A stretch of DNA of 64,000 nucleotides from Streptomyces sp. MRC013 (lineage in GTDB: Bacteria > Actinomycetota > Actinomycetes > Streptomycetales > Streptomycetaceae), in the NCBI RefSeq assembly GCF_023614235.1, contig NZ_CP094264.1, forward strand, positions 868,001 through 932,000. Direction: 5' to 3'. Below the pieces are notes generated by a model. The model had not been told where the DNA came from, did no database searches, and saw nothing but the letters and a program-made list of their open reading frames with translations. Below, piece by piece: positions 49,117 to 57,744 of this stretch (the first letter of the stretch is position 1; every line of letters starts with the position of its first letter). A program made the translations under genes and the position numbers.

Positions 49117-49884
49117 TCAGCGGATCTCGGTGATCTCCGGACCGCGCTGGAGCTGCCCCATGTCGCCGGAGAAGCGGGACCCGGCGGACTGGTCCTCTGC
49201 CTGGACGCCCTCGGGGACCATCTGCGCGTCGTCCGGCAGCTTCAGGACGATCGGGTCGCGCGGGGCCATCGGGCCCTCGCCGCGGACGACGACCGTGTCC
49301 CGGAAGATCTGCTCCAGCAGCCCGGCGGCCTCCGGCTGGACGGCGCCCTGCCCGGAGATGACGCCGCGCAGGAACCAGCGGGGGCCGTCGACGCCGACGA
49401 ACCGCACCAGCTGGACGCCGCCGGTGCCGTCCGGCAGCTGCACCGGGACCTGGGCGCGCAGCTCCCAGCCGAGCGGGCCCTCGACCTCGTCGATGACACC
49501 GCCCTGCTGGGTGATGCCGGAGGCGATCTCCTCGCGGACCTCGCCCCAGATGCCCTCCTTCTTGGGGGCCGCGAACGCCTGCAGCTGGATCGCGCTGTCC
49601 CGCAGGACGACCGTCGCCGCGACGATCGCGTCACCCGCGACCTCGACCCGCAGCTCCATGCCCTCGACACCGGGGACGAAGAGGCCGCCCAGGTCGACGC
49701 GTCCCTCCTCGGGCCTGGAGACCTCGGAGACGTCCCACGGGCCGTCCGGCCGGGGCGCCGGCGGGAGGTTCACCCGGCGGGGGGCCTCCTCCTCGGCCTC
49801 GTCGGTGTCGACCTCGTCGACGACCTGCTCGGCCTCGCTCGCCGCGTTCTCGGCGGCACTGACCTTCTTGCGACGTCCGAACAC
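49117..49884 (-). CDS. DUF3710 protein
   Basis: A 255-residue actinobacterial protein. A basic start (MFGRRKK), an acidic linker, then the DUF3710 domain: VDLGGLFVPGVEGMELRVEV, SAIQLQAFAAPKKEGIWGEV, GWELRAQVPVQLPDG, VRFVGVDGPRWFLRGVISG. It lies immediately downstream of dut (two-base gap), the conserved arrangement in Streptomyces. Function unknown. Confidence 0.9.
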   Translation of the reverse strand: MFGRRKKVSAAENAASEAEQVVDEVDTDEAEEEAPRRVNLPPAPRPDGPWDVSEVSRPEEGRVDLGGLFVPGVEGMELRVEVAGDAIVAATVVLRDSAIQLQAFAAPKKEGIWGEVREEIASGITQQGGVIDEVEGPLGWELRAQVPVQLPDGTGGVQLVRFVGVDGPRWFLRGVISGQGAVQPEAAGLLEQIFRDTVVVRGEGPMAPRDPIVLKLPDDAQMVPEGVQAEDQSAGSRFSGDMGQLQRGPEITEIR

Positions 49885-49885
49885 G

Positions 49886-50398
49886 TCACTGTCCTTCCCG
49901 GTCGGTTACGACCGCTGCGTATGGATTCCCACCCGTCCAGCCGTCCACGGCGGCGTGCCCGCCCGTGGACCCGAAGCCCCCCTCGCCCCGCGCCGAACCG
50001 GGAAGCTCCGCCACCTCGTGGAAGCGGACCTTCTCGACCTGCTGAACGACCAACTGGGCGATCCGGTCGAACCGTTCGAACCGGACGCTCTCGCGCGGAT
50101 CCAGGTTGACCACGATCACCTTGATCTCTCCACGGTACCCGGCGTCGACGGTCCCCGGGGCGTTCACCATCCCGACGCCCAGCCGGGCGGCCAGGCCGGA
50201 GCGCGGGTGGACGAAGGCGGCGTACCCGTCGGGGAGCGCGATCGACACCCCGGTGGGGAGGACCGCGCGTTCGCCGGGGGCGAGCTCGGCGGCCTCGGTG
50301 GTGACGAGGTCGGCGCCGGCGTCGCCGGGGTGCCCGTACGACGGGAGGGGCACCTCGGGGTCCAGGCGGCGGATCAGCACGTCGACGGGGCTGCGCAT
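49886..50398 (-). CDS. dut: dUTP diphosphatase
   Basis: A 170-residue trimeric dUTPase with the five family motifs: PGDAGADLVT, HPRSGLAARLGV, VDAGYRGEIKV, FDRIAQLVVQ and GEGGFGSTGGH. It hydrolyses dUTP to dUMP and pyrophosphate, protecting DNA from uracil. The last motif is complete. ATG 50398 overlaps the thioesterase stop (TGATG). Confidence 0.95.
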   Translation of the reverse strand: MRSPVDVLIRRLDPEVPLPSYGHPGDAGADLVTTEAAELAPGERAVLPTGVSIALPDGYAAFVHPRSGLAARLGVGMVNAPGTVDAGYRGEIKVIVVNLDPRESVRFERFDRIAQLVVQQVEKVRFHEVAELPGSARGEGGFGSTGGHAAVDGWTGGNPYAAVVTDREGQ

Positions 50399-50973
50399 CA
50401 GGGGTTCACCTCGAAGGCGCGGGCGCGCCGGATGTGGTCGGGGTCGGCCATGGCAGCCCGGATCTCCTCCGGGCGGCCGTTGTCGACGAAGTGGTCGACC
50501 TTCACCTCGACGAAGAGGGCCTCGGCCCGGACGGCGACGGGCCCCTCGGGGCCGCCGATCCGGCCGGCGGCCGCGGAGTAGATCTTCCGGCCGTGGACCG
50601 CGGTCACCTCGGCCTCCAGGTGCAGGACGGCGCCGACGGGCACGGGGAGGAGGAAGTCCGTCTCCAGCCGGCCGGTCACGGCGGTCACCCGCAGCAGCCA
50701 GCCCAGGGATCCGAGCGTCTCGTCGAGCGCGGTGGCGAGGACGCCGCCGTGGGCGAGGCCGGGGGCGCCCTGGTGGTCGGGGGTGACGGTGAACACGGCG
50801 GTGACGGACACGCCCTCGCCGGCCCTGGCCTCCAGGTGCAGCCCGTGGGGCTGGCCGCCGCCGCAGCCGAAGCAGTGCGCGTAGTGGGATCCGAGGGGCT
50901 CGCCCGGGGCGGGCGCGTCGGGGTGCCGTACCGGCGGCCGGGCTCCGGCGGGGGGCGTCAGTGCAGTGCTCAC
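50398..50973 (-). CDS. Hotdog-fold PaaI-type thioesterase
   Basis: A 191-residue protein with a CFGCG motif (YAHCFGCGGGQPHG), the hotdog helix region GAPGLAHGGVLATALDETLG (the HGG...E active-site pattern) and strands LETDFLLPVPVG and KIYSAAAGRIG. The Cys pair with FGCG is common in one actinobacterial subgroup. Substrate unknown. It is transcribed with dut; the start is GTG 50973. Confidence 0.85.
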   Translation of the reverse strand: MSTALTPPAGARPPVRHPDAPAPGEPLGSHYAHCFGCGGGQPHGLHLEARAGEGVSVTAVFTVTPDHQGAPGLAHGGVLATALDETLGSLGWLLRVTAVTGRLETDFLLPVPVGAVLHLEAEVTAVHGRKIYSAAAGRIGGPEGPVAVRAEALFVEVKVDHFVDNGRPEEIRAAMADPDHIRRARAFEVNP

Positions 50974-51031
50974 AGCCGCAGACCTTACCCGCGCGGCCGG
51001 GCGGCGGGCGCACCGTGCCAAGCTTGGACGC

Positions 51032-51514
51032 ATGCAGCCCTCCGACCGCCCCTCGGCCCCGCAGTACGACGAACGGCTCACCGTCCCCGGCCCGTGGTGG
51101 CTGATCGCCGCCCTGCTGGGGCTCTCCGGGGGCCTGGTGGCCGCGCCGCTGGGCGCGGTGGCGATGCTCGGCGGGGTCATCGCCGCGGGCGCGCTCGCGG
51201 CCGTCGGCGTCAGCTCGTACGGCTCGGCGCGCGTGCGCGTGGTGGCCGGTTCGCTGGTCGCGGGGGAGGCGCGGATCCCGGTGGCGGCACTGGGCGAACC
51301 GGAGGTCCTGGACGCCGAGGAGGCCCGGGCCTGGCGCACGTACAAGGCGGATCCGCGGGCGTTCATGGTGCTGCGGGGCTACGTCCCGCGCGCGGTGCGG
51401 GTGGAGGTGACCGACCCGGCCGACCCCACGCCGTACGTGTACCTGTCGACCCGGGACCCCGAGGGGCTGGCGGCGGCGATCCGGCGGGCGCGGGAGGCGG
51501 CGGCCGGCCGTTAG
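51032..51514 (+). CDS. DUF3093 membrane protein
   Basis: A 160-residue protein with two adjacent hydrophobic helices (WWLIAALLGLSGGLVAAPLG and AVAMLGGVIAAGALAAVG) and a C-terminal cytoplasmic domain containing EARAWRTYKADPRAFMVLRG and VYLSTRDPEGLAAAI. This is the actinobacterial DUF3093 pattern. It is divergent from the thioesterase gene, with 58 bases between them. Function unknown. Confidence 0.85.
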   Translation: MQPSDRPSAPQYDERLTVPGPWWLIAALLGLSGGLVAAPLGAVAMLGGVIAAGALAAVGVSSYGSARVRVVAGSLVAGEARIPVAALGEPEVLDAEEARAWRTYKADPRAFMVLRGYVPRAVRVEVTDPADPTPYVYLSTRDPEGLAAAIRRAREAAAGR

Positions 51515-52422
51515 CGGCCGGGCTTCCCCGGACCCTCCGGCTGCTCCAGCGGGGGCAGTTCGGGGAGCGCTCCCCACGGGACCTGGCGGGTGCGCAGGTC
51601 GGCGCGGACCTTCTCGGCGAGGTTCTTCGTGTCGCGGCGGTTCATCACGGCGCCGACGGCGGCGCCGACCATGAAGGGCAGCAGGTTCGGCAGGTTCCGC
51701 ACGGTGCGCTTCATGATCCGCTGGCGCAGCTCGCGCTTCACCCGGCCGCCCAGTGCCGCGTTCAGGGTGGTGGGCCTGGTGATGTCGACGCCGCGCTCCT
51801 CCGTCCAGGCCGTCAGGTAGGCCGTGGAGCGCTCCCTGAGGTTGCCGGGCGGCCGCTGGCCGTAGACCTCGTGGAGCTCGGCGATGAGCTTCAGCTCGAC
51901 GGCGGCGACGCCGGTGATCTCGGCGGCCAGTTCCGCGGGCATCGCCGGGGGCACCGGCAGCATCGCGGCGGCGCCGACCCCGGCGCCGACCGTGGCCGAG
52001 GCCGTCGCGGCGCCCGCGACCAGCTTGTCGGCGAGCTGCTCGGGGCCGAGCCCCGGGAACTGCCTGCGGAGGGTGGCCAGGTCCCGTACGGGAACGCGCG
52101 GGGCGTTCTCGATGATCCGGTCGGCCAGGTACGCCAGGCCGGCACGGGCGCCCGTGCCGCCGCGGCGCACTCCGCGCCGGACGAGGTCCACGCCGCGCGA
52201 GCCGGCCTTGGTCGGGAGCCGGCGGGGCTCCGTGTCGCCGTCCGCGGGTCCGAGCGAGGCCGAGGGACCCCGCCCGTCCTCACGCGCGTCGGGGGAGGGC
52301 AGGTGAGCGGAGGGTTCGGCCGGCGCCCGGCGGGCGTCGTCCGCCGGTCCCGGGCCGCCCTCGGGGGCCTCCGGCTTCCCGGGGAAGCGGAGCTTCTTCC
52401 TGAACGGGTTTTCGCCTGCCAC
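51511..52422 (-). CDS. EcsC-like protein
   Basis: A 303-residue protein. The first 70 residues are polar and disordered; the remainder resembles EcsC-family proteins: a long helix, a glycine/alanine-rich hydrophobic stretch (SATVGAGVGAAAMLPVPPAM) and ELAAEITGVAAVELKLIAEL, then FMVGAAVGAVMNRRDT. It is likely membrane-associated. The end overlaps the convergent DUF3093 stop by four bases. Function unknown. Confidence 0.7.
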   Translation of the reverse strand: MAGENPFRKKLRFPGKPEAPEGGPGPADDARRAPAEPSAHLPSPDAREDGRGPSASLGPADGDTEPRRLPTKAGSRGVDLVRRGVRRGGTGARAGLAYLADRIIENAPRVPVRDLATLRRQFPGLGPEQLADKLVAGAATASATVGAGVGAAAMLPVPPAMPAELAAEITGVAAVELKLIAELHEVYGQRPPGNLRERSTAYLTAWTEERGVDITRPTTLNAALGGRVKRELRQRIMKRTVRNLPNLLPFMVGAAVGAVMNRRDTKNLAEKVRADLRTRQVPWGALPELPPLEQPEGPGKPGR

Positions 52423-52435
52423 GGCCGACCGGTCC

Positions 52436-52732
52436 TCAGTCGCAGTCTCGGCAGATCGGCTGGCCGTTCTTCTCCCGGGCCAGCTGGCTGCGGTGGTGCA
52501 CGAGGAAGCAGCTCATGCACGTGAACTCGTCCGCCTGCTTCGGCAGGACGCGGACGGCCAGCTCCTCGTTGGAGAGGTCGGCACCCGGCAGCTCCAGACC
52601 CTCGGCGGCCTCGAACTCGTCGACGTCGACCGCGGAGGTCGACTTGTCGTTCCGCCGGGCCTTCAGCTCTTCGAGACTGTCCTGGTCGACGTCGTCATCG
52701 GTCTTGCGTGGGGTGTCGTAGTCCGTAGCCAT
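52436..52732 (-). CDS. DUF4193 zinc-ribbon-like protein
   Basis: A 98-residue acidic protein ending in a four-cysteine site: DEFTCMSCFLVHHRSQLA and PICRDCD (CxxC...CxxC). This is the actinobacterial DUF4193 family, thought to bind zinc; the role is unknown. RBS GGGGGAG precedes ATG 52732. Confidence 0.9.
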   Translation of the reverse strand: MATDYDTPRKTDDDVDQDSLEELKARRNDKSTSAVDVDEFEAAEGLELPGADLSNEELAVRVLPKQADEFTCMSCFLVHHRSQLAREKNGQPICRDCD

Positions 52733-53126
52733 GTCACTCTCCCCCTCTGGGTGTTTGCGGTGTCTCCAGCGCACGTAACGCGTGAGAGGCCGGACTTGTG
52801 CCCGACCTGAGGCGGAGATTTTGCCTCACATCAAGGTCTGTTACTCAATCGACACCCAACCGGACCCCTCGTGAGCGGTCGGGTTTGGGTGGCGAACGGG
52901 ACCGTACACGGTCGGGGTCGCACGCCTCGCGGGCACCACCCCGCGTACTTCCCGTGACTTCGACCTGGGAAAACCTGAACTTTTCCGGATTTTCCCGGGC
53001 CAAATCCCATCACATGGGGTGAGCGACCGCAGGGGGGCGCCTGTGATCGATCACACAGCGCACCGGGGCGGCGCGCCTCGGGCAATTCCGCGTACAGCGA
53101 ACACGGGGAGTGCGCCGAGCGGTGGG
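52733..53126. promoter_or_regulatory. Gap holding the DUF4193 promoter region
   Basis: About 394 bases without a gene. The side near DUF4193 is less GC-rich (around 52,815-52,850, TTTTGCCTCACATCAAGG), as expected for a promoter, but I cannot assign boxes firmly. The side next to cutS would hold its terminator; no strong hairpin is visible. Confidence 0.35.
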
Positions 53127-54365
53127 TCAGCGCGGCAGGGTGACCCGCATGACGAGTCCGCCGCCCTGCGCGGGGACGGCCGTGATCCTTCCGCCGTGGG
53201 CGCGCGCCACCGACCGGACGATCGACAGGCCGAGCCCGACGCCCCGGTCGCTGCCGGTCCGCTCCTCCCGCAGCCGCCGGAAGGGCTCGAAGAGGTTGTC
53301 GATCTCGTACGCCGGGACCACCGGCCCGGTGTTCGAGACCACCAGCACCGCCTGGCCGCCCTCGACGGCCGTCGAGACCTCCACCCAGCCGTCCTCGGGG
53401 ACGTTGTAGCGGACGGCGTTCTGGACGAGGTTCAGGGCGATGCGCTCCAGGAGCACGCCGTTGCCCTGGACGACGGCCGGGGCGCGCTCGCCGCGGATCT
53501 CCACGCCCTTCGCCTCGGCCTCCCCGCGCACCTGGTCGATGGCGCGGGACGCCACCTCGGCGATGTCGACGGGCCTGCGCTCCACGATCTGGTTCTCGCT
53601 GCGGGCCAGCAGCAGCAGTCCCTCCACGAGCTGCTCGCTGCGCTCGTTGGTGGCCAGCAGCGCCTTGCCGAGCTCCCGCATCTCCACGGGGGCGCCGGGG
53701 TCGGAGAGGTGGACCTCCAGGAGGGTGCGGTTGATCGCCAGCGGGGTGCGCAGCTCGTGGGAGGCGTTGGCGACGAAGCGCTGCTGGGCGGTGAAGGCCC
53801 GTTCCAGCCGGCCCAGCATCTCGTCGAAGGTGTCCGCCAGCTCCTTCAGCTCGTCGTCCGGTCCGGCCAGCTTGATGCGGCGGCTCAGGTCCGATCCGGC
53901 CACCTGGCGGGCGGTGCGGGTGATCCGGCCCAGCGGGGACAGCACCCGGCCCGCCATGGCGTAGCCGAAGGCGAACGCGATCACGCTGAGCCCCAGCAGG
54001 GCGAAGAGCGAGCGCCGCAGCAGGTCGTCCAGGGCGAGGTCGCGCTGGTGCTGCAGGCAGGCGGCCATGGCGTCGTTGAACTGGTCGGGCGTCACTCCCT
54101 CCGCGGGCAGCCGGCACCAGTCGAAGTTCGGCTCCACCTCGCCCTTCAGCAGCCTGAAGGGCAGGTCGTCGGTGCTGATGTAGAGGGCCTGCCGGGTGAG
54201 CAGGTAGATGATCGACAGCAGCAGGACCCCGGCGATCAGGAACATGCCGCCGTAGAGCAGGGTGAGCCGTATCCGGATCGTCGGCCGCAGCAGGGGGCGG
54301 GCCGGGATCCGGGGGTCCCAGGTCGGTTTGGGGGGCGCCGCGTACGGCGCGGGTGCGTCCGCCAC
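53127..54365 (-). CDS. cutS: CutS sensor histidine kinase
   Basis: A 412-residue membrane histidine kinase: first helix at about 33-56, an extracytoplasmic domain of about 60 residues containing just two cysteines (Cys84 in FDWCRLP and Cys103 in MAACLQH), second helix about 117-137, HAMP, H box with His203 (ASHELRTPLA) and a complete ATPase end (GVGLGLSIVRSV). Length and partner match the CutRS system of Streptomyces. The cysteine pair suggests disulfide-based sensing of secretion or envelope redox state. It follows cutR with a three-base gap. Confidence 0.85.
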   Translation of the reverse strand: MADAPAPYAAPPKPTWDPRIPARPLLRPTIRIRLTLLYGGMFLIAGVLLLSIIYLLTRQALYISTDDLPFRLLKGEVEPNFDWCRLPAEGVTPDQFNDAMAACLQHQRDLALDDLLRRSLFALLGLSVIAFAFGYAMAGRVLSPLGRITRTARQVAGSDLSRRIKLAGPDDELKELADTFDEMLGRLERAFTAQQRFVANASHELRTPLAINRTLLEVHLSDPGAPVEMRELGKALLATNERSEQLVEGLLLLARSENQIVERRPVDIAEVASRAIDQVRGEAEAKGVEIRGERAPAVVQGNGVLLERIALNLVQNAVRYNVPEDGWVEVSTAVEGGQAVLVVSNTGPVVPAYEIDNLFEPFRRLREERTGSDRGVGLGLSIVRSVARAHGGRITAVPAQGGGLVMRVTLPR

Positions 54366-54368
54366 GGC

Positions 54369-55022
54369 TCAGATCCGGTAGCCGGAGCCGGGCACGGTGA
54401 TGATGACCGGCGGCTCGCCGAGCTTGCGGCGGAGGGTCATGACCGTGACGCGGACGACGTTGGTGAAGGGGTCGGTGTTCTCGTCCCACGCCTTCTCCAG
54501 GAGCTGCTCGGCGGAGACGACGGCGCCCTCGCTGCGCATCAGCACCTCCAGCACGGCGAACTCCTTCGGGGCGAGCTGGACCTGCCGGCCGTCGCGGGAC
54601 ACCTCCCGGCGGTTGGGGTCGAGCCTGATCCCGGCCCGCTCCAGGACGGGCGGCAGCGGTACGGTCGTCCGCCGTCCCAGCGCGCGGACGCGGGCGGTCA
54701 GCTCGCTGAACGCGAACGGCTTGGGCAGGTAGTCGTCGGCCCCCAGCTCCAGCCCCTCGACGCGGTCGCTGACGTCACCGGAGGCGGTGAGCATCAGCAC
54801 CCGGGTCGGCACGCCCAGCTCGACGATCCTGCGGCAGACGTCGTCCCCGTGGACGAGGGGCAGGTCCCGGTCGAGGACGACGACGTCGTAGTCGTTGACG
54901 TCGACGCGCTCCAGGGCGGCGGCCCCGTCGTACACGACGTCCACGGCCATGGCCTCCCGGCGCAGTCCGGTGGCCACCGCATCGGCGAGCAGCTGCTCGT
55001 CCTCGACGACGAGTACGCGCAC
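54369..55022 (-). CDS. cutR: CutR response regulator
   Basis: A 217-residue OmpR-family regulator, the length of CutR. Receiver: VLVVEDEQ acidic pair, phosphoacceptor Asp51 (VVVLDRDLP), conserved Lys in DDYLPKPFA. The DNA-binding winged helix ends DPFTNVVRVTVMTLRRKLGE and VPGSGYRI. GTG 55022 is the start. Direct repeats of GTAA upstream may be its own binding site. Confidence 0.9.
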   Translation of the reverse strand: MRVLVVEDEQLLADAVATGLRREAMAVDVVYDGAAALERVDVNDYDVVVLDRDLPLVHGDDVCRRIVELGVPTRVLMLTASGDVSDRVEGLELGADDYLPKPFAFSELTARVRALGRRTTVPLPPVLERAGIRLDPNRREVSRDGRQVQLAPKEFAVLEVLMRSEGAVVSAEQLLEKAWDENTDPFTNVVRVTVMTLRRKLGEPPVIITVPGSGYRI

Positions 55023-55102
55023 GGCGCTGTTCCTTCCTCCGAGCCCGGATCCGGGCGGATCCCGGACACCGGCGGGAGTGCCGGTGCCCCGGCCATCCTG
55101 CC

Positions 55103-55129
55103 CCTTACACCCGTAAACCGGCTGTAAGG
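55103..55129. promoter_or_regulatory. Candidate CutR site upstream of cutR
   Basis: CCTTACA (55103-55109) and TGTAAGG (55123-55129) form a perfect 7-base inverted repeat, and GTAA occurs at 55113-55116 and 55124-55127, 11 bases apart. OmpR-family regulators bind direct repeats one helical turn apart, so this is a plausible autoregulatory site about 80-110 bases upstream of the cutR start. The remaining gap to 55356 has no gene. Confidence 0.45.
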
Positions 55130-55356
55130 CGGCCGGTGCCCGGAGCCGCGGGACGGCCGGTGCCGGACGGGTTCGGGGCACCGCCCGGTCCCGGAGGTTT
55201 CCGCGGCGCCGCCCCTGGGGAGGACGACTGCACACCCGGGGTCACGCTCCGTGGGTGTCATGCCGTGGGCCGTTCCGTCCCCAGAGGCGCCGTGCGTGGC
55301 CCGAATCCACCCCCGGCACACCCCCGTGCCGCCGACCCACGACGAGGGGGCGCACC

Positions 55357-55530
55357 ATGGACGCTTTCACCGCGGGACTGCTGCAGCGCATAAGGACGGC
55401 GGAGACCGGCCTGACACGGGCCCGGGAGAGCGGAGACGACTTCCTGGCCGACGTCGAGCAGGCGGAGCTGGAGGACCTCCGCCGCCTGGCGGCGGAACAC
55501 GGCGTGGAGGTCTCCGCCGTCTCCGCCTGA
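55357..55530 (+). CDS. Small helical protein, 57 aa
   Basis: A short, mostly helical, acidic protein: MDAFTAGLLQRIRTAETGLT, then ARESGDDFLADVEQAELEDL and RRLAAEHGVEV. It resembles small conserved Streptomyces proteins of unknown function. It has a good ribosome binding site (GAGGGGGCGCACC) and is closed by a strong terminator, both supporting that it is real. Confidence 0.7.
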   Translation: MDAFTAGLLQRIRTAETGLTRARESGDDFLADVEQAELEDLRRLAAEHGVEVSAVSA

Positions 55531-55540
55531 CGACCCGACC

Positions 55541-55572
55541 GCGGGGCCCCGGGAGGCTTCCCGGGGCCCCGC
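55541..55572. terminator. Strong hairpin after the 57-aa gene
   Basis: A perfect 14-base-pair GC stem (55541-55554 with 55559-55572) with a GGCT loop begins 11 bases after the stop codon and also lies downstream of the convergent inositol monophosphatase gene. Confidence 0.85.
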
Positions 55573-55642
55573 GCGTGCGCGGCCGGGTGCGGCGGACTGG
55601 AGCGGGCGCCCGGGCGGGCGCCGGACACTCCGCGGTCCCCGG

Positions 55643-56470
55643 TCAGTCGTGCCAGGCGCCGAAGTCCTCCAGGAGGGCCTGCAGCGGCTCGAAGACGCCC
55701 GGTACGGCCGCCACCGTGAGGTCGTCGGTCGCGGGCCCGCCGGGGCGGCCGCCGGTCAGGGCGCCCGCCTCGCGGGCGACGAGCACCCCCGCCGCCCGGT
55801 CCCAGGGGCGCAGCCCCCGCTCGTAGTAGCCGTCCAGCCGGCCGGCGGCCACGTCGGCCAGGTCGACGGCGGCCGAGCCGCTCCGGCGGATGTCCCGCAC
55901 CAGGGGCAGCAGCCGGCGGGCCACCTCCGCCTGGTGGGCGCGGACCGTCGTGACGTAGTTGAACCCGGTCGACACGAGGGCCTGGTCCAGCGGCGGGGCC
56001 GGGCGGCAGCCCAGCCGCCGCTCCCCCAGGCGGGCGCCCCCGCCCCGCACGGCCCGGAACGTCTCCCCGCGCATGGGGATCTCCACGACGCCGACGAGCG
56101 CCTCGCCGTCCCGCTCGGCGGCGACGGACACCGCCCACGTCGGCAGGCCGTACAGGTAGTTCACCGTGCCGTCCAGTGGGTCGACGACCCAGCGGATGCC
56201 GCTGGTGCCCTCCGCGGCGCCGCCCTCCTCGCCGAGCAGGCCGTCGTGCGGGCGGTGCTCCGCCAGGTGCTCGGCGATCAGCTTCTCGGCGGCGAGGTCC
56301 ATCTCGGTGACCACGTCGATGGGGCTGGACTTGGTCGCGGCGACGCCCAGGTCGGCCGGACGGCCGTCGCGCAGCAGGGCGCCCGCGCGGCGCGCGGCTT
56401 CCAGGGCGACGGACAGGAGCTCGTCCAGCAGCGGGCCGTCGGCCGGCTCGGGGGGCAGCGGATCGGTCAC
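55643..56470 (-). CDS. suhB: Inositol-monophosphatase-family phosphatase
   Basis: A 275-residue Mg2+-dependent phosphatase: GEEGG metal site (LLGEEGGAAEG), the signature WVVDPLDGTVNYLYG with the metal-binding Asp residues, and GSAAVDLADVAAGRLDGYYE plus RPWDRAAGVLVAREAGA near the end. All catalytic acids are present. It hydrolyses inositol-1-phosphate or related sugar phosphates. The GTG start at 56470 is nine bases after the ferrochelatase stop, so they are probably co-transcribed. Confidence 0.9.
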   Translation of the reverse strand: MTDPLPPEPADGPLLDELLSVALEAARRAGALLRDGRPADLGVAATKSSPIDVVTEMDLAAEKLIAEHLAEHRPHDGLLGEEGGAAEGTSGIRWVVDPLDGTVNYLYGLPTWAVSVAAERDGEALVGVVEIPMRGETFRAVRGGGARLGERRLGCRPAPPLDQALVSTGFNYVTTVRAHQAEVARRLLPLVRDIRRSGSAAVDLADVAAGRLDGYYERGLRPWDRAAGVLVAREAGALTGGRPGGPATDDLTVAAVPGVFEPLQALLEDFGAWHD

Positions 56471-56479
56471 GGGGCCTCC

Positions 56480-57604
56480 TCAGGCGTAGGGGCTGTCGGC
56501 GCCGGCCGCGGCGGGCCGCCGCGTGCGGGCGGGGCAGCAGCCGACGGGGCACAGGTCGTGCGAGGGCCCCAGCTCGCCGAGGGCGCAGCGCTCGACGGCG
56601 GCCCGCTCCAGGAGCAGGTCCCGGACGGCGGCGGCGAAGCGCGGGTCGGCGCCCACGGTGGCCGAGCGGCGCACCGGCAGGCCCAGCTCGGCGGCTTTCG
56701 CGGTGGCCTCGGTGTCCAGGTCGTACAGGACCTCCATGTGGTCCGAGACGAAGCCGATGGGCACCATGACGACGGCCGGGACGCCCGCCCCGTGCAGCTC
56801 CTCCAGGTGGTCGCAGACGTCCGGCTCCAGCCACGGGACGTGCGGGGCGCCGCTGCGGGACTGGTACACGAGCCGCCAGGGGTGGTCGACGCCGGTGCGC
56901 TCCCGGACGGCGGCGGCGACGAGGCGGGCCGCGTCGAGGTGCTGCCTGACGTAGGCGCCGCCGTCGCCGTGGCCCTCGGCCGGGCCGGAGGCGTCGGCTG
57001 CGGAGGTGGGGATCGAGTGCGTGGTGAAGGCGAGGTGGGCGCCGGGGCGGACCGCCTCGTCCAGCTCGGCGAGCGAGCGCAGGACCCCCTCGGCCACGGG
57101 TTCGACGAAGCCGGGGTGGTTGAAGTAGTGCCGCAGCTTGTCGACCCTCGGCAGGGGCAGGCCCTCGGCCTCCAGCGCGGCGAGGGCGTCGGCGAGGTTC
57201 TCGCGGTACTGGCGGCAGCCGGAGTACGAGGCGTAGGCGCTGGTGGCGAGGACGGCGACGCGGCGCCGCCCGTCGCGGACCATCCGGCGGAGCGTGTCGG
57301 CCAGGTACGGCGTCCAGTTGCGGTTGCCCCAGTAGACCGGCAGGTCGAGGCCGGCGGCCGAGAAGTCCGCGCGGAGCGCGGCGAGCAGTTCCCGGCACTG
57401 GTCGTTGATGGGGCTGACGCCGCCGAACAGGAAGTAGTGCTGCCCGACCTCCTCGAGGCGCTCCCTGGGGATGCCCCGGCCCCGCGTCACGTTCTCCAGG
57501 AACGGGACCACGTCCTCGGGCCCCTCCGGGCCGCCGAAGGAGAGCAGCAGCAGGGCGTCGTACGGAGCCGGGTCACACTGGTCGGACACACGCTGATCGG
57601 GCAT
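56480..57604 (-). CDS. hemH: Ferrochelatase (coproporphyrin type)
   Basis: A 374-residue ferrochelatase: [31 protein letters not shown], the active-site strand [26 protein letters not shown] with the catalytic His, and [20 protein letters not shown] with the conserved acid. The C-terminal [12 protein letters not shown] cysteines fit the [2Fe-2S] ligands of actinobacterial enzymes. These insert iron into coproporphyrin III, so the enzyme could equally be named cpfC. Confidence 0.9.
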   Translation of the reverse strand: MPDQRVSDQCDPAPYDALLLLSFGGPEGPEDVVPFLENVTRGRGIPRERLEEVGQHYFLFGGVSPINDQCRELLAALRADFSAAGLDLPVYWGNRNWTPYLADTLRRMVRDGRRRVAVLATSAYASYSGCRQYRENLADALAALEAEGLPLPRVDKLRHYFNHPGFVEPVAEGVLRSLAELDEAVRPGAHLAFTTHSIPTSAADASGPAEGHGDGGAYVRQHLDAARLVAAAVRERTGVDHPWRLVYQSRSGAPHVPWLEPDVCDHLEELHGAGVPAVVMVPIGFVSDHMEVLYDLDTEATAKAAELGLPVRRSATVGADPRFAAAVRDLLLERAAVERCALGELGPSHDLCPVGCCPARTRRPAAAGADSPYA

Positions 57605-57744
57605 GGCCCCGATCCTGCCACCCGCCGCCGGCGGCGGGGAAACCGCGGTGCGCGCTCCCCCGTCCGGCCGTAACCTGTCAAGACCGTCCACACGCCTTAC
57701 CCCGTCGGCCGTCCCCGCCGGCCGTCCCCGCCCCGGAGTGCTCC

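Noticed and set aside
46517..50581. A 1,350-codon plus-strand open frame across kdpDE, DUF3710 and dut
   Set aside because: It is antisense to four recognisable genes and encodes low-complexity Arg/Ser/Pro-rich sequence.
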